Shown here: piece by piece, positions 6,470 to 14,727 of the stretch | How the letters are laid out: the number at the start of each line of letters is the position of its first letter | How positions within the stretch are numbered: position 1 is the first letter of the stretch | DNA from: AP-16 sp046727735 | GTDB taxonomy: Bacteria; Pseudomonadota; Alphaproteobacteria; Rhizobiales; Xanthobacteraceae | Length of the DNA: 14,969 nt | Assembly (NCBI GenBank): GCA_046727735.1 | Contig: JBKPDF010000067.1 | Span: forward strand, 1 to 14,969 | Direction: 5' to 3' | Translations under genes and position numbers: made by a program | Notes under the pieces: model-generated | Told to the model about the DNA's origin: nothing | Seen by the model: the letters and a program-made list of their open reading frames with translations, nothing else | Database searches by the model: none

Positions 6470-8038
6470 ATGAGGACCAGGCTCTCGCTTGCGGTCGGAG
6501 TGATCGGCATTTTTGCGATCGTTGGATTGTTGGGTTGGACGGCCTCCGCGCAAGCGCCGGCATCTGCCCCGGCGACGCTTGCATGTGATGACGAGCCGCT
6601 TCCGGATACCAACCAACCGAGGAATCCGAACCTTCCACCGGCGCAGAACCCGACGGCCACCCCGATCGATGCTTCGCTGCTGACCAAGGGGCTGCCGTGT
6701 GCGGAAAACGTCAGCCCCCTCGGGCTCTTCGGCGACGATGGCTTGGCAAACCTGCAACGCGGCTTCGATTTCTACTCGTGGCTGACGTTCCTCGCCCTGA
6801 ATGCTCCCGCCGACGGCAGCCGCATCGATCAGGCCAAGCCGAACACACCGACAAAATGGGAGCAGCCCGGCAATTTCAAGCAGCTGCTCGACGTAATGCT
6901 GGAGAACGGAAAAGCCTCCAAATGGGAGGATAAAAAGATCGTCCCGCCGGAATGCCTCGATCAATACAACAGGCTGAAAGGCCAAGTGATGGTCATCGAA
7001 ATGATCGAGGAAAGCTTCAACGAGCCGTTCAAGACCGGCCCCTTGATCGACCAGCAAGGCAATTACGCGATCTTCGACATTCTGATGAACCAGTCGATGT
7101 TCGGCTACATTCAGAAGCACAACCTACAGAGCAAAGCCGGGCAACAGAGCAAAGAAAACGCCTCGTTGAAAATCGATTTCCCCGCGGGAGCGAATAAGGG
7201 CCCGGCGCAAGCGAACATGCCTCCCGGCGATCCGGGTGCGGTCATGCTCAAGGTGTCCTGGAAGGTCCTCGATGCGCCGGCCGAGAGGCAAAATTTTCAC
7301 ACGGTCGACGCTCTGGTGCTGATGCCGCGTCATCCGAGCGAGACGACCAAGCCGCCCTGTTTGCGCAAGACGCTCGGACTGGTCGGCTTCCACGTCGGGC
7401 ACAAGACGGTCGGCCGTCGGCAGTGGATCTGGACCTCGTTCGAGCACAAACAGAATGTGCCCGAGCAACAGGAAGTGGATCGGCAAGAGGCGAAGGCGAA
7501 AGGACCGTACAATTTTTACAATCCAGACTGCCTTGCATGTGCGGTGAATCAGACACCTCCGACCCCATGGGAGCCGACATATAAGAACGGCCTGAAATTC
7601 CACGACAGCAAGTTCAGGAGCCAGATCACGCGCGTGATCCCGCTCACCCACGAAACAAAGCAGATGAACAAGCAATTTCAGGACATTCTCGGCAACACAG
7701 TGTGGAAGAATTACATGTTGCTGAGCACGCAGTGGCCGAGCGATTTTAATTGCGCCAGAAAGAAAGACACCAGCACGCCGCCACTCCCGGAACCGGCTAC
7801 CGACTTTAGAAAAGAGCCGGACATGAATTGCGCGCCGGCGCCGACATTCCTCGCAAACTCCACGCTGGAAACCTACAGCCAGGGCACCGATCCGCTCGCG
7901 GCGTCGAGCTGCATGGCCTGTCACGGCAACGCGGTGAGCCAGCAGGTACGCCCGCCGGACATGAAAGCTGAAGACTTCTTCAACCAATCGGACTTCACCT
8001 TCATGCTGGAAAAGGCGCGCGGTGAGCCCAAGCCATAG
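6470..8038 (+). CDS. Exported protein with a single c-type heme motif, dehydrogenase electron-transfer subunit
   Basis: This 522-residue protein starts with a Sec signal peptide: basic MRTR, a hydrophobic core, and probable cleavage after TASA (27/28). It is therefore periplasmic or lipid-facing. Near the C-terminus CMACH (Cys481, Cys484, His485) is a single CxxCH heme c attachment site, and it sits among 'SSCMACHGNA', a common cytochrome context. The ~450 residues before it are mostly soluble and not recognised as a standard cytochrome domain; they include several Cys and WxF-rich stretches. By operon position it should take electrons from the GMC subunit encoded two genes later. Classical fructose, gluconate and sorbitol dehydrogenase cytochrome subunits carry three CxxCH motifs, so one heme is atypical. 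It is probably the first gene of the operon, with AAGG upstream of the ATG as a modest ribosome-binding site. Confidence 0.88.
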   Translation: MRTRLSLAVGVIGIFAIVGLLGWTASAQAPASAPATLACDDEPLPDTNQPRNPNLPPAQNPTATPIDASLLTKGLPCAENVSPLGLFGDDGLANLQRGFDFYSWLTFLALNAPADGSRIDQAKPNTPTKWEQPGNFKQLLDVMLENGKASKWEDKKIVPPECLDQYNRLKGQVMVIEMIEESFNEPFKTGPLIDQQGNYAIFDILMNQSMFGYIQKHNLQSKAGQQSKENASLKIDFPAGANKGPAQANMPPGDPGAVMLKVSWKVLDAPAERQNFHTVDALVLMPRHPSETTKPPCLRKTLGLVGFHVGHKTVGRRQWIWTSFEHKQNVPEQQEVDRQEAKAKGPYNFYNPDCLACAVNQTPPTPWEPTYKNGLKFHDSKFRSQITRVIPLTHETKQMNKQFQDILGNTVWKNYMLLSTQWPSDFNCARKKDTSTPPLPEPATDFRKEPDMNCAPAPTFLANSTLETYSQGTDPLAASSCMACHGNAVSQQVRPPDMKAEDFFNQSDFTFMLEKARGEPKP

Positions 8039-8073
8039 CAGTGCTGGAACTAAAGTAGGGGGAGGGATCAATC

Positions 8074-8829
8074 ATGAGCGGTTCGCTGCGGCATAAACTT
8101 CCGATCGCGCCAAACACAATTGAGGACGAACCGGCCGGCGCGCTCACGCGCCGGACCGTGCTGGCCGGCGCCGCAGCCGCCACCGCGGCGGTGACCGTCG
8201 GCGCCACGCTGGACACGCCGGCGCACGCCGGCAGCGTCGACGTCAATTCCCAAGAGCACATGGTTCTTTTTGTTTTGCTTTCGAGCGCGCTGACCGGGAT
8301 TCCCCCAGAGAAACTTTCGCCACAATTCAAGCTGCAGTCGTCAAATCCGCCGACCGTCCCTCCCCCGCCGATCGACTTGTCCAAATCAATTCCCGGCTCC
8401 GATCCCGTCGACGTCAAGCGGGAATACTTGACGTGGGCCAATGAGAAATATCCGGCGGGTCTGGAGAACCTGCTGGAACTCGTCAGAAAAAATCTCCAGG
8501 CGTCCAATCGCGACCAGGCGATCATTGCTGCACTGCAATTCGATGATGACGATAGGACCAAGACGTCGGCCGATGTCGACGCAAAATATCTGGCGCGCAG
8601 CATTGTTTTGATGTGGTACTTGGGCGCCTGGTACGAGCCGGCCGAGCTCAAGGCGCTGCGCAGAGATCCGAAGGGGGTGCCGACGTTCCGGGTCGTTTCG
8701 CCGAAGGCCTATACCCAGGCGTGGGCGTTGCGGGTGGCCCAAGCGCATCCCATGGGCTTCAGCGAAATGCAGTTCGGCTACTGGACGCGCCCGCCGAACG
8801 ACCTCCGCGATTTCATTGGTCGTCAGTAA
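8074..8829 (+). CDS. Tat-exported small subunit of an FAD-dependent sugar/polyol-type dehydrogenase
   Basis: This 251-residue protein has a twin-arginine signal: LTRRTVLAG (Arg26-Arg27), an Ala-rich hydrophobic stretch, and probable cleavage after PAHA (52/53). In the FAD-linked glucose, fructose and sorbitol dehydrogenases the small subunit carries the Tat signal and co-exports the signal-less GMC subunit. The mature part reads like the sorbitol-dehydrogenase small-subunit family, with FVLLSSALTGIP at its start and ILxWYLGAWY-like helices (VLMWYLGAWY) in the second half. A very strong Shine-Dalgarno (GGGGGAGGG) precedes the ATG. It follows the cytochrome gene by 35 bases and precedes the GMC gene by 21, as expected for an operon. 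The family call is from recognition of fold-level features and context. Confidence 0.88.
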   Translation: MSGSLRHKLPIAPNTIEDEPAGALTRRTVLAGAAAATAAVTVGATLDTPAHAGSVDVNSQEHMVLFVLLSSALTGIPPEKLSPQFKLQSSNPPTVPPPPIDLSKSIPGSDPVDVKREYLTWANEKYPAGLENLLELVRKNLQASNRDQAIIAALQFDDDDRTKTSADVDAKYLARSIVLMWYLGAWYEPAELKALRRDPKGVPTFRVVSPKAYTQAWALRVAQAHPMGFSEMQFGYWTRPPNDLRDFIGRQ

Positions 8830-8850
8830 GATTGTTCATGGAGCCGGACC

Positions 8851-10758
8851 ATGGCCGGGGAAGCTGACAAGGTATGGGATGTCGCGATCGTCGGCTCGGG
8901 TTTTGCCGGCGCCTTGATTGCAAACGAACTCGGCAAAGGCCGCAAAAGCGTCATCATCCTCGAAGCGGGCGCGGGCATTCCGCCTAACTTTAACGAGTAT
9001 ATGAGGCGTTTCTATTCGGCCTCCGCCAAGGTGCCGGAAAGCCCCTATACGCCCGAAATTTTTGGCGCGACTGGCCTGAGCGATCCGAACACAGTCAATG
9101 CCGGCCGGCCGACGGTGATGAGTCTCGGCCCGAAGGGTGGGTTCGGCGATTGGACTGACCCCAAACAGGCCTATTTGATTCAGAAGGGTCCGCGACCGTT
9201 CGGAAGCACCTACGATCGCATTGCGGGAGGCACGTCGCATTGGCTCGGCACGTGCCTGCGGTTTGTGCCGAACGATTTCAAGATGAAGTCGCAATACGGT
9301 CAATTCGTGGATTGGCCGATCGAATATAAGGATCTGAATTCCTGGTACGAGGAAGCTGAGAAGGAGCTCGGCGTCTCCGCGGATGTGGACGAGCAGAGGT
9401 ATTGTGACATCGAATTTTCGCCTCGCTACACCTATCAGATGCCCAAAATTCCAAATTCGACGACGGACCAGTACGTCAACGATTCCCTCAACAAGAACCC
9501 ACTGACCGAGGCCGAGACCGGATTCTTGGGAATGGGAAAGCCGGTTACCAAGATCCCGGTCAGAGGCGTGCCCGCCGCGCGCAATTCCGCGCCATACCGG
9601 AATCGCCGGGCCTGCGCTGGCAACACCAATTGCATTCCGATCTGCCCAATCCAGGCCAAATACGACCCCACCATCACGCTGAACGACGCGAGGAATACCG
9701 GCTTCGTGACGTTTAAGGAACGGACCGTCGTCTACGAGATCGTCGTCGGCGCAAACGAACTGGTCAGCGAGATCAAGTACAAACGATATGAAACCGATAC
9801 GGGGAAGGAGACCGAAAGGGGCTCTATCAAAGCCAGGATCTACGTCATCGCGGCGAACGCAATCGAGACCCCACGGCTGCTGCTGATGTCGAACAACGGC
9901 GGCCGGACCGCCAGAGGTGTGGCCAACAGAAGCGATATGGTCGGGCGAAACCTGATGGATCATCCCTACTACGTCGCCTGGGGCATGTCGCCAGAGAAAA
10001 TCTATCCCTATCGCGGCCCGCTGATCACGTCGGGCATCGGAGATCTGTGCGATGGCCCGTTCCGTCGCGAGCGAGCCGCGTTCCGCGTCGATATCGGCAA
10101 CGAGGGTTGGAACATCGTCGGCGGCGATCCCAATGTGACGACCCTCGACTTCGTCAATGGTCTGAACAAGACCCGCCTTAACGCACCACGCGAAAGACGC
10201 GACAGCCCGCTCGGCGATGAGGCCTTGTTCGGTAAACAGTTGGTGGACAGGCTGAATGAGAAGTTCACGCAGCAGTTTCGCTGCGGATTCCTCATCGAGC
10301 AGACGCCGGACCTCGATAATCGCGTCACGCTCTCATCGGACTATAAAGACGGGCTTGGCCTGCCGCGGCCACAGATTTCCTACAATCTGTCGGACTACAC
10401 CCGGATGGGATTCATCGCCGCATTTCGAATGAAGAATCTCCTGTTTGAAAAAATGGGCCTCGACGAATTCACGAAGGTCGGGGACGACGATCCGACTCGG
10501 TTCGACGAGGAAATTGAGGGCAAGACTGTCAGGCTGAACTACATCGGTGCCGGCCATCTCATGGGAACCTGCCGGATGGGCAATGATCAAAAAACCTCCG
10601 TGGTGGACACGTTCCAGCGCTCCCATGACCACAAGAATCTTTATCTTGTAGGCAGCAGCACGTTCCCGACCGGTGCGACCGCCAACCCAACACTGACCAT
10701 CGCGGCGCTCAGTCTGCGGACGGCGAAACACATTCTCGATACTGACTTCCGGAGATGA
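8851..10758 (+). CDS. GMC oxidoreductase, FAD- and probably [3Fe-4S]-containing catalytic subunit
   Basis: This 635-residue glucose-methanol-choline family flavoprotein has a dinucleotide-binding motif at its N-terminus (VAIVGSGFAGALIANELG, then a terminal-strand Glu in ILEAG). The C-terminal GMC domain has GAGHLMGTCRMG with the catalytic-base His569, and GATANPTLTIA with Asn612. CAGNTNCIPICP gives Cys255, Cys261 and Cys265. The 6- and 4-residue spacing matches the [3Fe-4S] ligands known from bacterial FAD-glucose dehydrogenase, placing it with the glucose/fructose/gluconate/sorbitol dehydrogenase branch. There is no signal peptide, consistent with hitch-hiking export on the Tat-bearing small subunit encoded 21 bases upstream. 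The natural substrate (sugar, polyol or other alcohol) cannot be deduced. It ends the three-gene unit. Confidence 0.96.
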   Translation: MAGEADKVWDVAIVGSGFAGALIANELGKGRKSVIILEAGAGIPPNFNEYMRRFYSASAKVPESPYTPEIFGATGLSDPNTVNAGRPTVMSLGPKGGFGDWTDPKQAYLIQKGPRPFGSTYDRIAGGTSHWLGTCLRFVPNDFKMKSQYGQFVDWPIEYKDLNSWYEEAEKELGVSADVDEQRYCDIEFSPRYTYQMPKIPNSTTDQYVNDSLNKNPLTEAETGFLGMGKPVTKIPVRGVPAARNSAPYRNRRACAGNTNCIPICPIQAKYDPTITLNDARNTGFVTFKERTVVYEIVVGANELVSEIKYKRYETDTGKETERGSIKARIYVIAANAIETPRLLLMSNNGGRTARGVANRSDMVGRNLMDHPYYVAWGMSPEKIYPYRGPLITSGIGDLCDGPFRRERAAFRVDIGNEGWNIVGGDPNVTTLDFVNGLNKTRLNAPRERRDSPLGDEALFGKQLVDRLNEKFTQQFRCGFLIEQTPDLDNRVTLSSDYKDGLGLPRPQISYNLSDYTRMGFIAAFRMKNLLFEKMGLDEFTKVGDDDPTRFDEEIEGKTVRLNYIGAGHLMGTCRMGNDQKTSVVDTFQRSHDHKNLYLVGSSTFPTGATANPTLTIAALSLRTAKHILDTDFRR

Positions 10759-10789
10759 GCGTCCGAAGTCTTCAGCGCGCAGCTGCCGC

Positions 10790-10833
10790 GGCTCGGTGCC
10801 GCCGTCTCCGAGCCGTGCTGAGCCCGTCGGCTC
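10790..10833 (+). other. Two overlapping, mutually exclusive hairpins after the GMC gene
   Basis: GGCTCGG (10790-10796) can pair with CCGAGCC (10808-10814). The GAGCCG at 10810-10815 can instead pair with CGGCTC (10828-10833). The shared strand means only one stem can form at a time. No U-run follows, so an intrinsic terminator is not well supported. It could mark the 3' end of the dehydrogenase operon. Confidence 0.3.
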
Positions 10834-10892
10834 TGGCCTTGGCGCTGCTTTGCGATGGGGTCGTTGTCCGGATCGACTAGCAAGTTACGCAC

Positions 10893-11783
10893 ATGCACAC
10901 CGACTCTGGATTGGCGCATATCGTCCTGGATTTTGACGGAACCTGCACTCAGATCCCGCCGATTTTCGAGGCGTATCTCGATCTCTTTCGCAAAGGCCTC
11001 AACGAGGCGGGGCTGAATGTGACGGTATCGGAATGGCGGGAGGCGCAGGCGACCGTTCGCCAGCATTCGCCGAAGGCAGGATGGACGCTGGCTGGATGCC
11101 CATCCGCGCCTGCAGCAGCAGATCCATACGTTCTGGCCGATGAAGCGGCCAGGCTAATACTCCGGCGGCAGGGCGCAAGGACTCCCGTTCCGCCCACTGT
11201 CCATGCACAGGCTTACGAGGCCGCGCTCGCCCCCTGGCGAGAAGAAGCGCTCGATACCTTTTCGCGTCTCGTGGAGCATGGCGTTCAACTGCATTTTGTT
11301 TCGAATTCCAGCACGACATTCATCAGCCGGCGACTGCGAGATCTGTTTGGCGATGGCAATCCGGTGGCCGCCAAGATCTCGGTGCAAAGCGACGCCGGAA
11401 AATTCCGCATATGCGAGTTGAATTGGGATGACCAGGCGGCTCTATCAGTCGAAGCAAAGCGAAGATTTCAAGCGCTCCCGGTCGCCTACGGGGAAGGGCT
11501 CCTCACCGAAACCGAGCGACCCATCTATTTAAGACGAGGGGCATACTTTGAGGCGATCAACCGCGTTTTTGCCGGCGATTTCGACACACTGACGAAAACG
11601 GTATTTTGCGGAGATACGTGGGAGATGGACCTGGCTATGCCGTATGAACTCGGAGCTAAAGTTCATCTTTTGGATCGGGCTGCGCCGTTCGAAACTTACC
11701 GTTACGAGAAGCAGGCCCTTGTCGCATACGGAGCCCGGGGCAAAACGAGTCCTGATCTCTCCGGCCTCCTAGATTGGCTTTGA
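10893..11783 (+). CDS. HAD-superfamily hydrolase
   Basis: This 296-residue cytoplasmic protein has haloacid-dehalogenase-fold motifs in order. Motif I is HIVLDFDGTCT with nucleophile Asp13 and acid/base Asp15. Motif II is LHFVSNSST with Ser137. A Lys in the AGKFRICE region is a possible motif III. Motif IV is CGDTWEMDLA with Asp241 and Asp246. The ~110 residues between motifs I and II suggest a cap domain near the N-terminus (C1 position). Phosphatase activity on a small phosphorylated metabolite is the family norm, but the substrate is unknown. No strong Shine-Dalgarno precedes the ATG, which is the most upstream start in the frame. It sits 134 bases after the GMC gene and 76 before the protease-PLD gene, all on one strand, and could belong to either unit or neither. 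Confidence 0.9.
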   Translation: MHTDSGLAHIVLDFDGTCTQIPPIFEAYLDLFRKGLNEAGLNVTVSEWREAQATVRQHSPKAGWTLAGCPSAPAAADPYVLADEAARLILRRQGARTPVPPTVHAQAYEAALAPWREEALDTFSRLVEHGVQLHFVSNSSTTFISRRLRDLFGDGNPVAAKISVQSDAGKFRICELNWDDQAALSVEAKRRFQALPVAYGEGLLTETERPIYLRRGAYFEAINRVFAGDFDTLTKTVFCGDTWEMDLAMPYELGAKVHLLDRAAPFETYRYEKQALVAYGARGKTSPDLSGLLDWL

Positions 11784-11859
11784 TTGAACGAGGCTTCGCA
11801 TCACAGATCACGGATGCCTCGGTAGTCGCGAGATGATCGCCTGAACGCGGGAGGGACCG

Positions 11860-14727
11860 ATGGCGGATGATAGCGAGTACCTGAGGCTTCTGCGCGACAA
11901 GGTCCAGAAGATCATGACTAATAGCCCGCGCATCGAGAGCATGCCGGGGCTTGAAGCCGTTCCAGTCGACCCGGCGTTACCAACCGGCCCTCATGCGGAG
12001 TCTGCTCAGCTCGAAGCTGTGGTGCGCTGGTATCGCCCTGTGTTGGCGGTGACGGACGACCGGTTCGTCTCTCAATCCGGGGCCGAGGGTGGCGATCCAC
12101 GCTTTGTCGACCCAAATGAGGCCGCGTCAAAAGGCTTGATGGATGCCCTCGAAGCGCATCGTGCCGTGCTAGATCCTGTGATCCGCTGCGTCGGCAGGAT
12201 CGAGTTGAACAACAATGTTCAATATCCCTGGGTCGGGACGGGCTGGATCATCGGCAGCGATCTCGGCAGCGACATCATCGTGACCAATTCCCACGTCGGC
12301 CGGGAGTTCGGAATGCGCTCCGGCGAGGGTTACGTGTTCCGCCCGGGTGTACCGGACGTGTCAATACGACAGTCGGCTAGGATCGACTTCCGCGAAGAAG
12401 TAGGGATGGCCTCGCCGCGTGAGTTTCCGATCACCGAGATCATCTGGATTTCGGAGATACCGGGGCTCGACATCTGCCTTCTTCGGGTCGCGCGGAGCGC
12501 GGGCACTGACCGAATTGATCCGCCGGTCCAATTGCTGACAGGCGCGATCGCCGACAACGCAATGGTCGCGGTGATAGGCTTTCCCGGATCGAACAATGGT
12601 TACGATCCCGCCCTATTTCAGAAGCTGTTCGGCTCGGTGACTGGCAACAAACGGTTTTCGCCCGGCTTTTATTCCGGCCGGCGTGACTCCAGTATAACTT
12701 ACGATTGTTCGACCCTCCCGGGGAGTTCCGGCTCCGTCGTTCTTGACGTGCTGACCGGGCGGGCAATCGGACTGCATTACGCTGGCACGGCATTTGATAC
12801 TAACTTCGCGGTGCCCGGCACTGACCTGGCGCAGATCATTGCCAAGCGCCCATGGGCCGCTGAAGCGGCCAAGCCGCATCAGCCGTCAGTGCTCGGCGAC
12901 CGAGCGGGCTCGCCCGGCGGTGGTAGTGCGGCGGGCTCATCGATGGGGGCGGTTCAGCTCTCTTCTGGCGCGGGCGCAATGACCTTTGTGGTGCCGCTTG
13001 AAATCACCGTGAAGGTTGGCACCCCCTCGCTCGCTGCAAGCGCGCAACAAGTTCAGCAGGTGACGACACCGTCGGTGCACACCGATCGCGCGTCGGCCGA
13101 AACAGCCGCAGAAAAGGTGCGGCTGCATCTTCTAGGCGACAAGTCAGTGCTTTCCGTTAAGGCCGATTATCTCTTCCGTGAGGGCGCCATCACGGATGAC
13201 TTTGGCGTCATCGTGGGCATTGCGCCGGGGGCGACAGTTAATCCCGCAGCGCGTGGGCTGGGCAGCCGTGTCGATGGCGTAGAGGTTTCGGTCGAGACCG
13301 CAGATCCGGCGACGATCGCGGAGCAGCTGTTCGCGTTCAATACCGAGGCTTTTTCCGGCCGCTTCGCGAAATACAAGCGCGATCTGACCGACCCGCGTTT
13401 CAACCTGTCTCCCGTCACCGACAATATGAAAATCACACTTCACGTTAGCCCGGAAGCGGGCTGGCCAGTGCTCAAGGACTTCCTTGGGAGTACCAGCCAT
13501 GACCAGCTGACGATCGGCATGTATCACATGACTGCACCGCATGTGGTCGGTGCCCTAGAAGCAATCGCCGGCCGCGCGAACACAGACATCACCCTGACCA
13601 TCGATCGTCAGCGTGGCGACGCCAAGAATCCCGACGACACCGGCGAGGGCACAAAGGAGAACGATATCCCCGAGCGGGACACGCTCAAGAAACTCGAGCA
13701 TATCGCCGGTACGCGTTTTGAGTGGGCTCCAGCATCGCTGGGCGCCAGCGGCCTGTTTGCCTCCGCCTATCACATCAAGGTAGCGGTCTGGGGCGACAGC
13801 GGGCGGGGAAGCCAAGCCAGTCTATTTTGGCTGTCAAGCGGCAACTGGCAATCCTCCAATCAGGCGCCGATAGAAAGGGCGATCAGCGATATCGGGAAGG
13901 TCATCCAGGATGAGGTGGAGGGCTACAATCGCGAATGGCACGCGCTGGTTGAACACCGCGGGCTTGCCACCACGTTCCGCAATCACCTCCAACAGGATTA
14001 CACAGATAACCATGACATCGCGGAGGAAGAGGCTCCAATGCCCGCGATGTTCGACGTGCTGGTCCCCGTCGGTATGCGGGAGGAGGCTCCGCGTGCTCGG
14101 CAGTTCCAAGTGTTTGAACCCAAGCTCATCAGCGGGCGAGTCAAGGTTCAACCGTTGCTAACGCCGGACAACTATCCCGAGGTCATCGCCGAGCTGATCT
14201 CCCAAGCCAAGCATCGCGTGCTGATCGAAAACCAATCTTTCAATTTCTGGAAGCACCCTGATTCGATGCCCAAGCATTTCCTGAAAATCGCGGAGGCGGT
14301 AAGGGATCGGCAAAAGAAAGGGCTGGACGTGCGCGTCATCTTCCGCAGTGGATTTGGCAACGAGCGCGAGACGTTGCGGCAGATGAAGGCCTTTGGTCTG
14401 AAAACGGATCCCGACCATGTACGCTACTTCGACAAATGTCACACGAAGGGCTTCGTCATTGACGAGGAAATCGCGGTGCTGGGCTCGCAAAACATCACTG
14501 CAGCCGGCGTTGGCCCTAACCGGGATGCCAGCCTCGTGATCTGGCACAAGAATGCCAACGACTATTTTGCCCGCCTGTTCGAGTACGACTGGCAGCAGAT
14601 CGGACGCAGTCGCGTCAGGGTCGATGGGGGAGTGTCGGCGGTGCATTTCGTCCACGCCGGCGACGAGTCGGTCCCTCCCAGCGGCTATCGTCGCATCTCG
14701 CTTGCTGAATTCCTGGGAGAGACCTAA
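11860..14727 (+). CDS. Trypsin-like serine protease fused to a two-HKD phospholipase D-like module
   Basis: This is a 955-residue protein with no signal peptide, so probably cytoplasmic. A short helical N-terminus (SEYLRLLRDKVQKIM) leads to a chymotrypsin-fold domain at about 105-325. The triad is visible: TNSHV (His145), GLDICLLRV (Asp204) and LPGSSGSVV (Ser290). A Gly/Ser-rich linker (about 345-370) and FVVPLEITVKVG follow. A small alpha/beta module (VLSVKADYLFREGAITDDFGVIVGI in part, about 425-455) precedes the PLD region. The first PLD half ends with YHIKVAVWGD (His638, Lys640, Asp646), a degenerate HKD. The second has a canonical CHTKGFVID (His861, Lys863, Asp868) followed by GSQN. PLD-fold enzymes include lipases and nucleases, and which this is cannot be told. 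GGGAGGG lies 5 bases before the ATG. The stop overlaps the next start (TAATG), indicating translational coupling. Protease plus PLD suggests a protease-activated effector; that is inference. Confidence 0.94.
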   Translation: MADDSEYLRLLRDKVQKIMTNSPRIESMPGLEAVPVDPALPTGPHAESAQLEAVVRWYRPVLAVTDDRFVSQSGAEGGDPRFVDPNEAASKGLMDALEAHRAVLDPVIRCVGRIELNNNVQYPWVGTGWIIGSDLGSDIIVTNSHVGREFGMRSGEGYVFRPGVPDVSIRQSARIDFREEVGMASPREFPITEIIWISEIPGLDICLLRVARSAGTDRIDPPVQLLTGAIADNAMVAVIGFPGSNNGYDPALFQKLFGSVTGNKRFSPGFYSGRRDSSITYDCSTLPGSSGSVVLDVLTGRAIGLHYAGTAFDTNFAVPGTDLAQIIAKRPWAAEAAKPHQPSVLGDRAGSPGGGSAAGSSMGAVQLSSGAGAMTFVVPLEITVKVGTPSLAASAQQVQQVTTPSVHTDRASAETAAEKVRLHLLGDKSVLSVKADYLFREGAITDDFGVIVGIAPGATVNPAARGLGSRVDGVEVSVETADPATIAEQLFAFNTEAFSGRFAKYKRDLTDPRFNLSPVTDNMKITLHVSPEAGWPVLKDFLGSTSHDQLTIGMYHMTAPHVVGALEAIAGRANTDITLTIDRQRGDAKNPDDTGEGTKENDIPERDTLKKLEHIAGTRFEWAPASLGASGLFASAYHIKVAVWGDSGRGSQASLFWLSSGNWQSSNQAPIERAISDIGKVIQDEVEGYNREWHALVEHRGLATTFRNHLQQDYTDNHDIAEEEAPMPAMFDVLVPVGMREEAPRARQFQVFEPKLISGRVKVQPLLTPDNYPEVIAELISQAKHRVLIENQSFNFWKHPDSMPKHFLKIAEAVRDRQKKGLDVRVIFRSGFGNERETLRQMKAFGLKTDPDHVRYFDKCHTKGFVIDEEIAVLGSQNITAAGVGPNRDASLVIWHKNANDYFARLFEYDWQQIGRSRVRVDGGVSAVHFVHAGDESVPPSGYRRISLAEFLGET

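Noticed and set aside
7124..8071. A 315-codon open frame on the minus strand opposite the heme-motif protein
   Set aside because: Antisense shadow of a gene with a signal peptide, a heme motif and operon spacing; no ribosome-binding site or domain was seen.
8836..9963. A 375-codon open frame on the minus strand opposite the GMC gene
   Set aside because: It lies wholly antisense to a clear GMC flavoprotein. Its residues have no recognisable motif, and GC-rich codon bias readily produces such shadow frames.
11789..11821. A CGAGGC/GCCTCG inverted repeat after the HAD gene as a terminator
   Set aside because: Six base pairs across a 21-base loop with no U-run is too weak to call a terminator.
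14158..14655. A 165-codon minus-strand frame within the PLD region
   Set aside because: Antisense to the canonical HKD motif and without a supported start.
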